A DNA stretch of 64,000 bases from Lachnospiraceae bacterium (GTDB lineage: Bacteria > Bacillota > Clostridia > Lachnospirales > Lachnospiraceae). Position numbers and translations under genes: made by a program. Below are positions 53,517 to 61,609 of the stretch, one piece after another. The number at the start of each line of letters is the position of its first letter. Positions within the stretch are counted from its first letter, which is position 1. The stretch lies in assembly GCA_022794255.1 (NCBI GenBank), contig JAAWEL010000064.1, positions 1 to 64,000 on the forward strand, given 5' to 3'. A model generated the notes under the pieces. That model ran no database searches. It saw nothing but the letters and a program-made list of their open reading frames with translations, and was not told the DNA's origin.

Positions 53517-53545
53517 ATTATATAATAAGATGTTTCCTGCGTCAA
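53517..53545 (-). promoter_or_regulatory. Sigma-A promoter of the phosphohexomutase gene
   Basis: TTGACG (53540-53545) and TATAAT (53517-53522) on the minus strand are spaced by 17 bases, which is 11 of 12 consensus positions. The leader is about 85 bases. Confidence 0.75.
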
Positions 53546-53568
53546 AAGGTTTCTGTGGCGAAATCTCT

Positions 53569-54564
53569 TTACCCCTTTATCCGTTCCAAAAAACGGCCCC
53601 TTGCTTCCTGCTGACTCTTCAAATTCTGAAGCTTCTCCACATTCTTTGCCGGAGTCCATGCCTTGTTGGCATTGTAATAATAGTTCAGCTGCTTCCAATA
53701 TTTCTCTGGATATAAGAACAGATAATACAGGCAGGCCCGGTCCTCCTCATCCATGGGAAGCACTTTATCATACCCTTCTGTCATGGCCAACCCCAGCCGT
53801 TCATCCCACCCATGCTTTTCCATCACCTTGCGCATAAAGTGATATAGATCTGCCATCTGCTTCCCCCGGTGCATCTGGTTAAACTCAATCACCGCCACCT
53901 CTCCGGTTCCCATGAGAAGATGGTGCTGGTTTAAATCTCCATGGCACAGAAAAAGGCGGTTCTCATCCTGCCTCTCTTCCAGCTCCTTTAGTCCATTCTG
54001 AGCCTCTAAGGCCTGGTCATAAAACTCTGTGAAATTCCCCATGACACAAAGCTCAAATTGGCTTTTTTTCCTTTTACTGCTAACAAATGTCCGCACCCGC
54101 TTCATCTCCCGCGTGTGACGCCTCATCTCTGAACTGAGCCCAGGAGGTACCATTGATCCAGAATCCCACTCCTGGCGCCAGGTTATCTTTCGAAAGGCCC
54201 TGTGCAGCCGGGCAATCCAGGAAACAGCTGCCAGAATCTCCCGGCTGTCCTTTAAATTGCATTCTCTGTTTACAAACCAATCCTTAAAAATATACTTTGT
54301 CCCATCTTCCCCAGAGGTGATAAGCTCTCCTTCCCGATTCCGCATATACTGATCAACAGAACAGATTCCCTGTCCCTTTAGCTCTTTGAGGACTGCCTCT
54401 TCAAACTCTAATCTTTTCAGACTGCCCCGGTATTCCTTTAAAAGCTTCACCCCATCCTGGCGCTGGCAAATCCAGGCGCCCCGCCCCCGGCGAATCTCCA
54501 GGGTCTCTCCCTCATACTGTTGTATTACATCCAGATAATTGTCATTCAAGCCTAACCCCTCCAC
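53569..54564 (-). CDS. CotS-family spore coat kinase-like protein
   Basis: The 331-residue protein has the aminoglycoside-phosphotransferase fold used by CotS and YutH coat proteins. It shows LLKEYRGSLKRLEFEE (ATP-binding Lys region), WIARLHRAF and the catalytic loop LFLCHGDLNQHHLL, with VIEFNQMHRG at the metal site, where the usual Asp is replaced by Glu. Spore-coat kinases of this type are made late in the mother cell. A sigma-E-like promoter is present at 54609-54637. GGAGGGG precedes the ATG. Confidence 0.85.
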   Translation of the reverse strand: MEGLGLNDNYLDVIQQYEGETLEIRRGRGAWICQRQDGVKLLKEYRGSLKRLEFEEAVLKELKGQGICSVDQYMRNREGELITSGEDGTKYIFKDWFVNRECNLKDSREILAAVSWIARLHRAFRKITWRQEWDSGSMVPPGLSSEMRRHTREMKRVRTFVSSKRKKSQFELCVMGNFTEFYDQALEAQNGLKELEERQDENRLFLCHGDLNQHHLLMGTGEVAVIEFNQMHRGKQMADLYHFMRKVMEKHGWDERLGLAMTEGYDKVLPMDEEDRACLYYLFLYPEKYWKQLNYYYNANKAWTPAKNVEKLQNLKSQQEARGRFLERIKG

Positions 54565-54608
54565 TCATTTACCGTAACAGTCCAGCCATTTGCTAACCGG
54601 CTACTTCC

Positions 54609-54637
54609 AACGTATGAGTAAAAAGGCCAAAATATAC
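54609..54637 (-). promoter_or_regulatory. Putative sigma-E promoter of the cotS-like gene
   Basis: On the minus strand GTATATT (54631-54637) and CATACGTT (54609-54616) are spaced by 14 bases. The sigma-E consensus is roughly ATATT, 14 bases, CATACAnT. The transcript would start about 40 bases upstream of the ATG. Confidence 0.6.
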
Positions 54638-54676
54638 ATAACAGTTCTGATTCTTCGGGACAATTAACAATAAACC

Positions 54677-56062
54677 TTAAGGGTGGAACTTGTAATAAGA
54701 CTGTCCTGGCGTCATCCCACCCCGGTAGGAGGCCAGTTCACTGACTGTCACAAGCTGGTATCCCCGGCGAATCAGCTCAGGAATCACGATCTCACTGGCC
54801 CCGGCTGCAGTGTCATACAGGTCATGCATCAGGATAATATCTCCGTCCTTCACGTGGTCTAACACCGCTGAGACCGTAGCATCTACATCTCTCGTTTTCC
54901 AGTCAAGTGTGTCAATAGACCATAGAATTGCAGGCATGGAAATAGCTCCTGCCACTCCCATTCCTGCGTCATTAGTAGCTCCTCCGCAGGGTCTCATGAG
55001 CACCGGAGTCACGCCTCCGGCATTTGCCACCACCTGATTCGTCAGCTCCAGCTGCCGTTCCAGCTCTGCTGGATCCACCTTGGTCATAAGCGTGTGATCA
55101 TACGTGTGGTTGGCCACCTCACAGCCTTGTTCTACCATCTGTCGGATCGTTGCCTCAAATTTTTGAGCCCGGCTGCCCACCATAAAAAAGGTTGCCTTTC
55201 CTCCATTCTCCCTCAAAATTTCCAGAATCCTTGGCGTGGAGTTCTTAGATGGTCCGTCATCATAGGTCAGAGCCACCATAGGCTTTGAGGGATCAATCTC
55301 CCCTGCATAGGAAATCCCTTCCTCCTGCCGCCTGGCCACTGAGACCCGGATGCCGTCCACTCGCAATCCCACACCGAACTGTCCTGCCTCCTGCCCGTTT
55401 TTCGCCCAGTCTGTCCATGCATTATTCTGAAGGACGCTGTACAGCACATCATAATATTCTGCTAACTCTCCGGTAAGGCGTATGCTGATTGCCTCTAAAG
55501 GCAATTCCCCACCGGATCCTCCTGCCTCATCGGCATTGGACTGCCAATCCAGCCATCCGCTTCCACTTAAATTTACCTTATATTCAATTGTGCCGGACAT
55601 CCCCTCCGGCTGATTATGTAAAGTAACCCGCAAAGCCGTGATGTATCCCCCCGCCGGAGCCATCCCATAGGAATTATCTGCAAAATAATGGCTCCACCCC
55701 TTTCCCTGGACATGAATGCCATAGAGTGCTCCCATCTTTGGAACCTCCACCAAAGGTCTTTTCACCTGAGCGGTCTGCCGTACCTCATCTTCCGGCAACA
55801 GCACTCCGGCCCTCACAGCCTCCTGCCTGCCTTTTTGACCGGAGGCTCCTCTTCGTTCTCCCTTTATCCGGTCAACCGCCATCACAACAGTCGCTACGCT
55901 CACAGCCACCAGACAAAAACACAACATTCCCTGCATCAGACGTACTTTAAAAAATTGCTCTCGTTCCCTTCTTCTTTTCTGCCCTCTCCTTTTCTGTTGA
56001 TAAATTTTCTCCCGCTGCTCATATGCTTCCAATCTGCTTTCTTCTGGCATTTTCCCCTTCAC
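54677..56062 (-). CDS. Polysaccharide deacetylase with hydrophobic-W repeats
   Basis: The 461-residue protein has a basic N-terminus, one membrane anchor (about 47-66), two ChW (clostridial hydrophobic W) repeats (about 112-240, with GKGWSHYFAD, GSGWLDWQSNADEAGG and NAWTDWAKNGQEAGQ) and a C-terminal NodB domain (about 265-450). The catalytic and metal residues are TYDDGP, NHTYDH, RPCGGA, DTLDW and ILMHDLYD. It is predicted to deacetylate peptidoglycan or another wall glycan. It may act in vegetative or spore wall; the sequence does not decide. Confidence 0.9.
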   Translation of the reverse strand: MKGKMPEESRLEAYEQREKIYQQKRRGQKRRREREQFFKVRLMQGMLCFCLVAVSVATVVMAVDRIKGERRGASGQKGRQEAVRAGVLLPEDEVRQTAQVKRPLVEVPKMGALYGIHVQGKGWSHYFADNSYGMAPAGGYITALRVTLHNQPEGMSGTIEYKVNLSGSGWLDWQSNADEAGGSGGELPLEAISIRLTGELAEYYDVLYSVLQNNAWTDWAKNGQEAGQFGVGLRVDGIRVSVARRQEEGISYAGEIDPSKPMVALTYDDGPSKNSTPRILEILRENGGKATFFMVGSRAQKFEATIRQMVEQGCEVANHTYDHTLMTKVDPAELERQLELTNQVVANAGGVTPVLMRPCGGATNDAGMGVAGAISMPAILWSIDTLDWKTRDVDATVSAVLDHVKDGDIILMHDLYDTAAGASEIVIPELIRRGYQLVTVSELASYRGGMTPGQSYYKFHP

Positions 56063-56224
56063 TTCCCTCTATATTAAAAATTTCTGTGGTCTGTTTTCTC
56101 CAATCGGTAACTCCGACTAAATTACTGTCTCTATTGTAATATAACAAAATTCCCATCGTCAACCGGAATCTCCTTCCTTTTCCATTCTATTGTACCTTTC
56201 ACCTGTAAAAAAGTTGTATCATAA

Positions 56225-56262
56225 ACAAAAAACCGCCATAGGCTTCCTGCCATGACGGTTTC
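56225..56262 (-). terminator. Intrinsic terminator of the small Cys-rich gene
   Basis: The minus-strand stem ACCGTCATGG / CCTATGGCGGT with a GU pair is followed by TTTTTTG, about ten bases after the stop codon. Confidence 0.75.
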
Positions 56263-56270
56263 CTGCTTTT

Positions 56271-56423
56271 TTATCCGCGGCAATGTCCATCTTTTCCTCG
56301 TCCCGGACAGCCGGAGCAGCCACAACTGCAGCCACTCTTTCCTGCTTTCACATCCCTTGCCTTTTTCCACAAAATTACAGCTACCGCGCCTGCAACCCCG
56401 ACAAGAATCACCAGATCTGCCAT
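56271..56423 (-). CDS. FeoB-associated Cys-rich membrane protein
   Basis: The 50-residue protein was missed by length-limited gene finding. It has one membrane helix (about residues 3-19, LVILVGVAGAVAVILW), KKARDVKAGK, and a Cys cluster GCSCGCSGCPGRGK ending HCRG. This matches the FeoB_associated family found with the FeoB ferrous iron transporter. The ATG at 56423 follows AAGGAGAG. No feoAB gene lies in this window, so it is an orphan. The Fur box and promoter upstream and the terminator downstream make it a single-gene iron-controlled unit. Confidence 0.85.
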   Translation of the reverse strand: MADLVILVGVAGAVAVILWKKARDVKAGKSGCSCGCSGCPGRGKDGHCRG

Positions 56424-56529
56424 CGTCCGTATCTCTCCTTCTTTCTCTGTCTATGCTTTTATTATCTGTATCTGCCTGATATCTATGGACATATATATCC
56501 TATCTGCAGCGAAACATTTTATTTTAAAT

Positions 56530-56578
56530 ATTATACTGTCAGTTTCCTTTTTTGTCAACGATTTTGAAAATCATTATC
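56530..56578 (-). promoter_or_regulatory. Perfect sigma-A promoter with adjacent Fur box
   Basis: TTGACA (56553-56558) and TATAAT (56530-56535) on the minus strand are spaced by 17 bases. At 56560-56578 a 19-mer matches the Fur consensus GATAATGATAATCATTATC at 16 of 19 positions. The box abuts the -35 element, so Fe-Fur binding should block RNA polymerase. Confidence 0.75.
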
Positions 56579-56624
56579 ATATTTTATCCCAATCAAGCCT
56601 TACTGTTCTCTTGGCCAAAAGGCC

Positions 56625-57056
56625 TTACTGAAAAATTACCGGATTTTCCAAATATTCTGTCTGAATCACAATATAGGGATAGGATTTTTCCACCCCCACC
56701 GTTTCCCCCTTCTCCGGCCCTTTAAGCTCTGTATCAATGACAATGGAATTTTCCGTCAAGTACAACTCATCCACAGAGATACTGTATCCCCCGGTAGCCT
56801 GCTCCCCATATCCCACTGCTATGTACAATCCCTGGTCATTGCTATAGGTAAGCTTAAAAGGGGCTATTTTTTTCTCCTCCACCAGGCTTTTTAATTCCTC
56901 TGGCAGCTCTGTTTCCCCCACCACAGTAAATTCCAGATCACGTACCTTATCCTGATTCTCCTTCTCCACACTGCAGCCGGTCAGAAAACGCACCATTAAT
57001 ACCCAAAACAGCAAAAAAACCGCCCATACCATTTTCCCATTGATCCTTTTGCCCAT
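56625..57056 (-). CDS. PrcB-domain lipoprotein
   Basis: The 143-residue protein has a lipoprotein signal (VWAVFLLFWVLMVRFLTGCS, lipobox L-T-G-C, Cys about 28). The mature part resembles the PrcB C-terminal domain: YIAVGYGEQATGGYSISVDEL and KGPEKGETVGVEKSYPYIVIQTEYLENPVIF. In Treponema, PrcB is part of a protease complex, but most clostridial homologues have no known role. GGGAGGTTGTT precedes the ATG. Confidence 0.75.
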   Translation of the reverse strand: MGKRINGKMVWAVFLLFWVLMVRFLTGCSVEKENQDKVRDLEFTVVGETELPEELKSLVEEKKIAPFKLTYSNDQGLYIAVGYGEQATGGYSISVDELYLTENSIVIDTELKGPEKGETVGVEKSYPYIVIQTEYLENPVIFQ

Positions 57057-57153
57057 AACAACCTCCCATAAAATTTGACTACTACCAATCTATTCAGGGA
57101 CAGTTCGTCCTATGATTAAAAAGTTAATATACCGCAAATTTTTCCGTATTTTC

Positions 57154-57182
57154 TTGTCAAATATCCCAGGATATTTTAAAAT
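57154..57182 (+). promoter_or_regulatory. Promoter of the alcohol dehydrogenase with palindromic operator
   Basis: TTGTCA (57154-57159) and TAAAAT (57177-57182) are spaced by 17 bases. A perfect 18-bp palindrome, AAATATCC-CA-GGATATTT (57159-57176), fills the spacer. A repressor bound here would directly block polymerase. Confidence 0.65.
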
Positions 57183-57229
57183 AGAAACCACTGCAATCTG
57201 CAGAAACTTCTGGAAAGGAAAAAGCCCTT

Positions 57230-58441
57230 ATGAATATTATAAAAAAATGCTACTGCCGTACCTTTCAGGCAGCTTTTCGCGCAATAGTGCCACTGCTCCC
57301 CTACCGGCCTCCGCGGCTGATTCCCAATGTTTCCGGACTGCCAGATATCTTAAAAAACCACTGCTGTCGCCGGATATTGATCGTCACGGATCCATCCATA
57401 AGCCGCCTTGGGCTGACCAGGACATTAGAGAAAGCACTCACTGACAACAAAATCTTGTTTTTTGTCTATGCCCAAACCAATGCCAACCCTACTTCTGACA
57501 ATGTGGAGGAAGTTCGGAGCCTCTATCTTAAGCATGACTGTGATGCCATCATTGGCTTCGGAGGCGGTTCCAGCATGGACTGTGCCAAAGCTGCCGGGGC
57601 TCGCATCGCAAGACCTGACCTTCCTTTAAAAAAGATGAAGGGTATTTTAAAGATACGCAAAAAACTCCCCCTTCTCATTGCTGTACCCACCACTGCCGGA
57701 ACCGGAAGCGAAGCCACCATAGCCGCTGTGATCACCGATTCTGTCACACGGCATAAATATTCTATCAATGATTTTCCCCTGATTCCCTCCTATGCAGTAC
57801 TAGACCCGGCCATTACTGTCAGTTTGCCTCCCTTAATCACGGCCACCACCGGCATGGATGCACTGACCCACGCTATAGAAGCTTACATCGGCAACACTAC
57901 TACCAAAGATACCCGGAAAGCGGCATTAAAGTCCGTTCACCTGATCTTTTCTAGCCTGGAGAAGGCTTATCTGGATGGCTCTGACCTTCAGGCCCGCAGA
58001 AAGATGCTAATTGCCTCCTATTATGCTGGTTGTGCTTTTACTAAATCCTATGTGGGATATGTTCACGCCATTGCCCACTCTCTGGGAGGCCAGTACAATG
58101 TCCCTCATGGGCTGGCAAATGCGGTTCTTCTTCCTTTCATTCTGGAAGCATATGGGTCCTCTATCTATAAAAAGCTCAAAAGCCTTGCCATTGCTGCAGG
58201 CCTTGCAGATAAAAACACGCCCTGCAAAGAAGCAGCCTGCCAGTTTATTGCTGCAATTCACAATATGAAAAGGCGATTTGAAATCGGAAACACAATCCCG
58301 GAAATCCAGGAAAAGGATATCAAAAAACTGGCACAATATGCAGACAAGGAAGCCAATCCCCTCTACCCCGTGCCTGTGCTGATGAATGCCAAAAATCTGG
58401 AACAATTTTATTACCTGCTGATGGAGGATGCTTCCTTTTAA
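57230..58441 (+). CDS. Iron-containing alcohol dehydrogenase
   Basis: The 403-residue group III alcohol dehydrogenase has the NAD-binding GFGGGSSMDCAKA, PTTAGTGSEAT, and metal-site GMDALTHAIEAYIG and AHSLGGQYNVPHGLANAV, which supply the Fe-binding His residues. It interconverts alcohols and aldehydes (or ketones); the substrate is not known. AAAGGAAAAAGCCCTT precedes the ATG. It is followed by an aldehyde dehydrogenase locus, so the pair could oxidise an alcohol to an acid. Confidence 0.92.
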   Translation: MNIIKKCYCRTFQAAFRAIVPLLPYRPPRLIPNVSGLPDILKNHCCRRILIVTDPSISRLGLTRTLEKALTDNKILFFVYAQTNANPTSDNVEEVRSLYLKHDCDAIIGFGGGSSMDCAKAAGARIARPDLPLKKMKGILKIRKKLPLLIAVPTTAGTGSEATIAAVITDSVTRHKYSINDFPLIPSYAVLDPAITVSLPPLITATTGMDALTHAIEAYIGNTTTKDTRKAALKSVHLIFSSLEKAYLDGSDLQARRKMLIASYYAGCAFTKSYVGYVHAIAHSLGGQYNVPHGLANAVLLPFILEAYGSSIYKKLKSLAIAAGLADKNTPCKEAACQFIAAIHNMKRRFEIGNTIPEIQEKDIKKLAQYADKEANPLYPVPVLMNAKNLEQFYYLLMEDASF

Positions 58442-58520
58442 AAAAATTTTTATTAAATAATTAATTATTAATTTAATTAATCTTTTATATGACTTTATTT
58501 TTAACTTTCAATCTGCAGTG

Positions 58521-58535
58521 TGAACAATTTGTTCA
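58521..58535 (+). promoter_or_regulatory. Palindrome upstream of the aldehyde dehydrogenase
   Basis: TGAACAA-T-TTGTTCA is a perfect inverted repeat with 7-base arms, 15 bases upstream of the start codon. The half-site is not that of Rex. It could be an operator for a different regulator. The region upstream (58442-58500) is nearly all A and T. Confidence 0.45.
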
Positions 58536-58550
58536 AAAGAAAGGAGACTT

Positions 58551-59932
58551 ATGGATCAACAACAAATCAAACAGCTTATAGAAAAACAACGCTCCTGGTT
58601 TTTCACTGGTGCCACTTTAAAAATTGAGCGCCGCATCCAGGCTCTTAACAAGCTAAAGGCCTGCATCATAAAGCACGAATCTGAAATCAACGAAGCACTC
58701 TGCAAGGATTTGGGGAAAAGCCCTTTTGAGAGCTATATGTGCGAGACCGGCTTAGTCTTAAGTGAGATCACCTACATGATCAAACACATCCGTCAATTTG
58801 CCACAGATCGGATGGTTCCCACCCCCCCCTGGCCCAATTCTGCTCCCGTAGCTATCAAAAATCATCCCCCTATGGGGTTGTTCTGATTATGAGTCCATGG
58901 AATTATCCGTTTCTTTTGACTATGGATCCATTAGTAGACGCCATTGCTGCAGGAAATACAGTTATCCTAAAACCCAGCGCCTACTCTCCTAATACCAGCC
59001 AGCTTATCTTCTCCATGCTAAGCCAATGCTTTGATGAAAGGCTGGTTGCTGTTGTAACCGGAGGTCGGGCCGAAAACACCACACTTCTTGAGCAGCATTT
59101 TGACTATATCTTCTTTACTGGCAGTCAAGCCGTGGGCAAGGAGGTCATGAGACAGGCCGCCACCCATCTGACCCCTGTCACCTTAGAGCTGGGAGGCAAA
59201 AGTCCCTGTGTGGTGGATCAGACTGCTAACCTTCGTCTGGCCGCCCGGCGCATTGTGTTTGGAAAGTTTCTCAATTGCGGCCAAACCTGTGTGGCTCCTG
59301 ATTATATTTACTGCGACAAAACCATAAAAGACAAACTTATAAAAGAAATTCAAAAACAAATCCACAAACAGCTGGGCAGGCAACCTTTGGATAATCGCAA
59401 TTATGGAAAAATCATCAACGAAAAGCACTTTAAACGCATATTTTCCTTAATTGACCCAAACAAGGTAGTCATTGGCGGCAGTGGGGACAAGGACTCTCTA
59501 CGGATCGAACCTACGGTTATGGATCTTGTAACTTTTGATGATGCGATCATGAAAGAAGAAATATTTGGTCCTGTACTTCCGGTGTTGACCTACGAGTCTC
59601 TGGATGAGGCAATTCATAAGATAAACGCTCTTCCTCATCCTTTAGCTCTCTACATCTTTACCAATGACTGCCACACAGCCCGAAGGATCACTGCACGCTG
59701 TGGTTTTGGCGGCGGCTGCATTAATGACACCATCATCCATCTTGCCACCAGCCAGATGGGTTTTGGCGGATTTGGTGAGAGTGGCATGGGCTCCTATCAC
59801 GGAAAGGTAGGTTTTGATACTTTTTCTCATAAGAAAAGCATTGTGGACAAGAAAACCTGGTTGGATCTGCCCATGCGGTATCAGCCATACAGGCAATTGT
59901 ATGATAAGCTGATTCATCAGTTTCTGAAATAA
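58551..59932 (+). pseudogene. Aldehyde dehydrogenase split by a frameshift at a C8 run
   Basis: Two consecutive frames together encode an aldehyde dehydrogenase of about 460 residues. The first (58551-58886) gives the N-terminal part up to residue 95. From the C8 run at 58832-58839 the homology continues in another frame, reading SSPYGVVLIMSPWNYPF and then VTLELGGKSPCVV, GKFLNCGQTCVAPD with the catalytic Cys, and EEIFGPVLPVL. Removing two C or adding one restores the frame. GGAGACTT precedes the ATG. It may be a real inactive or phase-variable gene, or a homopolymer sequencing error. It is paired with the alcohol dehydrogenase upstream. Confidence 0.85.
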
Positions 59933-59936
59933 TAGC

Positions 59937-59970
59937 AAGGAGAGCCATCCATCCCGAATGGCTCTCCTTT
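59937..59970 (+). terminator. Intrinsic terminator between convergent genes
   Basis: Stem AAGGAGAGCCAT / ATGGCTCTCCTT with a 9-base loop, then TT. It ends the aldehyde dehydrogenase unit and may also serve spoIIID from the other strand. Confidence 0.8.
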
Positions 59971-59985
59971 GCATTACTGCATTCA

Positions 59986-60261
59986 TTAGTCGTCCTGTTT
60001 GCTGCAGATGGCCAACCGGTGCTGATATTTCTCCCTGGTAGCCAGCCCACCGCGGATATGTCTCTCCGACTTGTTCACATCCAACACCACCCGGGCCTGA
60101 GCCGCCAGGGACGGATTGATATGCTCCAGGCGATCTGTTACATCTTTATGTACCGTACTCTTACTAATCCCAAACCTTTTCGCTGTCTGCCGTACCGTTG
60201 CATTGTGGTCTATGATGTAATTAGCGATTGCCACCGCCCGCTCTTCAATATAATCCTTCAT
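59986..60261 (-). CDS. spoIIID: Sporulation transcriptional regulator SpoIIID
   Basis: SpoIIID is a small DNA-binding protein that switches mother-cell gene expression after sigma-E. The 91-residue protein starts MKDYIEERAVAIANYIIDHNATVRQTAKRFGISKSTVHKDVTDRL, which holds the helix-turn-helix (about 22-43), and has the basic ERHIRGGLATREKY. Its length matches the family. A sigma-E-type promoter lies upstream. Confidence 0.96.
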   Translation of the reverse strand: MKDYIEERAVAIANYIIDHNATVRQTAKRFGISKSTVHKDVTDRLEHINPSLAAQARVVLDVNKSERHIRGGLATREKYQHRLAICSKQDD

Positions 60262-60288
60262 GGTTTTACCCTTGAGAACGTTTTTTAC

Positions 60289-60316
60289 ATCTTATGCAAA
60301 GGCCTCCTTCAATATG
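60289..60316 (-). promoter_or_regulatory. Putative sigma-E promoter of spoIIID
   Basis: On the minus strand CATATT (60311-60316) and CATAAGAT (60289-60296) are spaced by 14 bases, close to the sigma-E consensus. The -35 box is inside the end of the DUF1015 gene. spoIIID is sigma-E-dependent in Bacillus, which supports the call. Confidence 0.65.
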
Positions 60317-61565
60317 TTTCGGAGTTTAAAGAATGAATAAACAGCCCGCTGCGCAGCTTAGGCTCAAACCAGGTAGACTTCGGAGGCATTAAAAGCCCTT
60401 CATCTGCCACCGAAAACAACTCCTGTATCGAGGTTGGATACATGGAAAATGCCACCGCCCCAGCCTTACCGTCCACCAGCCGTTCCAGCTCCGCAAGTCC
60501 CCGGATCCCTCCCACAAACTGAATCCTTCCATCGATTCTCGGATCTCCGATCCCCAGTATTGGCGCCAGAAGAAGATCTTGAAGAAGAGACACATCCAAT
60601 CCTTTAACCGGGTCATTGGTAAGATATGCCTCCTTCACCGTCAGCTGATACCATTGACCATTAAGATACATCCCCATTTGATGACGATTTTGAGGCTGAC
60701 ATCCTCCTTCTTCCTTCCATTTGTCTACTTCAAACCGCTCTTTAACAGCCTTCAGAAATTCCTCTTCCGTCTTTCCATACAAATCCTTCACCACTCGGTT
60801 ATAGGGCATGATCATCAACTGATCATCCGGAAAAAGAACAGACAGAAAGAAATTAAAAGGCTCCTCCCCTGTATATGACGGATTCTCCTGCCGTCTCTTA
60901 AGTCCCACCTTGACCGCTGATGCGGCGCGGTGGTGTCCGTCTGCAATATAGATTGCCGACATCCTGGAAAAATTGTTTTGGATACGGGAAACCTTGTCCA
61001 TGTCTGCAACCTTCCACACCCGGTGCCGGATCCCATCCTCTGCGGTAAAATCATAGAGAGCCTTTTCTTTACAGGCCTGCTCCACGATTTGATTCAGCTC
61101 CTTTTCTGAGCGGTATGCTAGAAAAATAGGCCCTGTGTGAGCATCCGTCACATCCACATGGCAAATCCGGTCCTGTTCCTTATCCTCCCGGGTATTCTCA
61201 TGCTTCTTAATCACACCGTTTATATAATCATCCACCCCGGCACAAGCCACAATCCCTGTCTGGCTGCGTCCGTTCATGGTCAGCTCATACACATAATAGC
61301 ACTCGTCCTGGTCGCTGATTAAGATTCCATTCTCCTGCCAATCCGTCAAAAGCTTTCTGGCCTTCTCATAGACCTTGGGATCATGCAGATCCACCTCATC
61401 TGGAAACTGCGTCTCAGCCCGGTCAATTGCCAGAAAGGACATCGGATTTTTCTCTGTCTCTGCCTTTGCCTCCTGCCGGTTGTAAACGTCATAGGGAAGT
61501 GCCGCCACTTTGGACGCCACTTCCCCATTGGGACGGATACACCGGAATGGTCTTACATTTGCCAT
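60309..61565 (-). CDS. DUF1015 family protein
   Basis: The 418-residue DUF1015 protein has the N-terminal NVRPFRCIRPNGEVASKVAALPYDVYN, QTGIVACAGVDDYINGVIKKHENTREDKEQDR, IYIADGHHRAASA (the conserved GHHR motif) and a C-terminal VGGIRGLAELERLV. The function is unknown; the gene is often linked to serA and serC in Firmicutes, as here. The HENTR and GHHR motifs suggest a phosphate-handling site; this is inference. It follows serA by 44 bases. Confidence 0.9.
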   Translation of the reverse strand: MANVRPFRCIRPNGEVASKVAALPYDVYNRQEAKAETEKNPMSFLAIDRAETQFPDEVDLHDPKVYEKARKLLTDWQENGILISDQDECYYVYELTMNGRSQTGIVACAGVDDYINGVIKKHENTREDKEQDRICHVDVTDAHTGPIFLAYRSEKELNQIVEQACKEKALYDFTAEDGIRHRVWKVADMDKVSRIQNNFSRMSAIYIADGHHRAASAVKVGLKRRQENPSYTGEEPFNFFLSVLFPDDQLMIMPYNRVVKDLYGKTEEEFLKAVKERFEVDKWKEEGGCQPQNRHQMGMYLNGQWYQLTVKEAYLTNDPVKGLDVSLLQDLLLAPILGIGDPRIDGRIQFVGGIRGLAELERLVDGKAGAVAFSMYPTSIQELFSVADEGLLMPPKSTWFEPKLRSGLFIHSLNSETY

Positions 61566-61609
61566 ATCGGTTCTCCTTTTTCTTTACAAATTATCACGGT
61601 TTTCAACTT

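Noticed and set aside
56131-56370. Minus-strand open frame of 79 codons
   Set aside because: It lies in another frame of the small Cys-rich protein and its terminator, which are much better supported.
58441-58500. AT-rich repeats as a mobile element end or attachment site
   Set aside because: The TTAATTAA-type repeats are simple low-complexity sequence without target duplications or integrase genes nearby.
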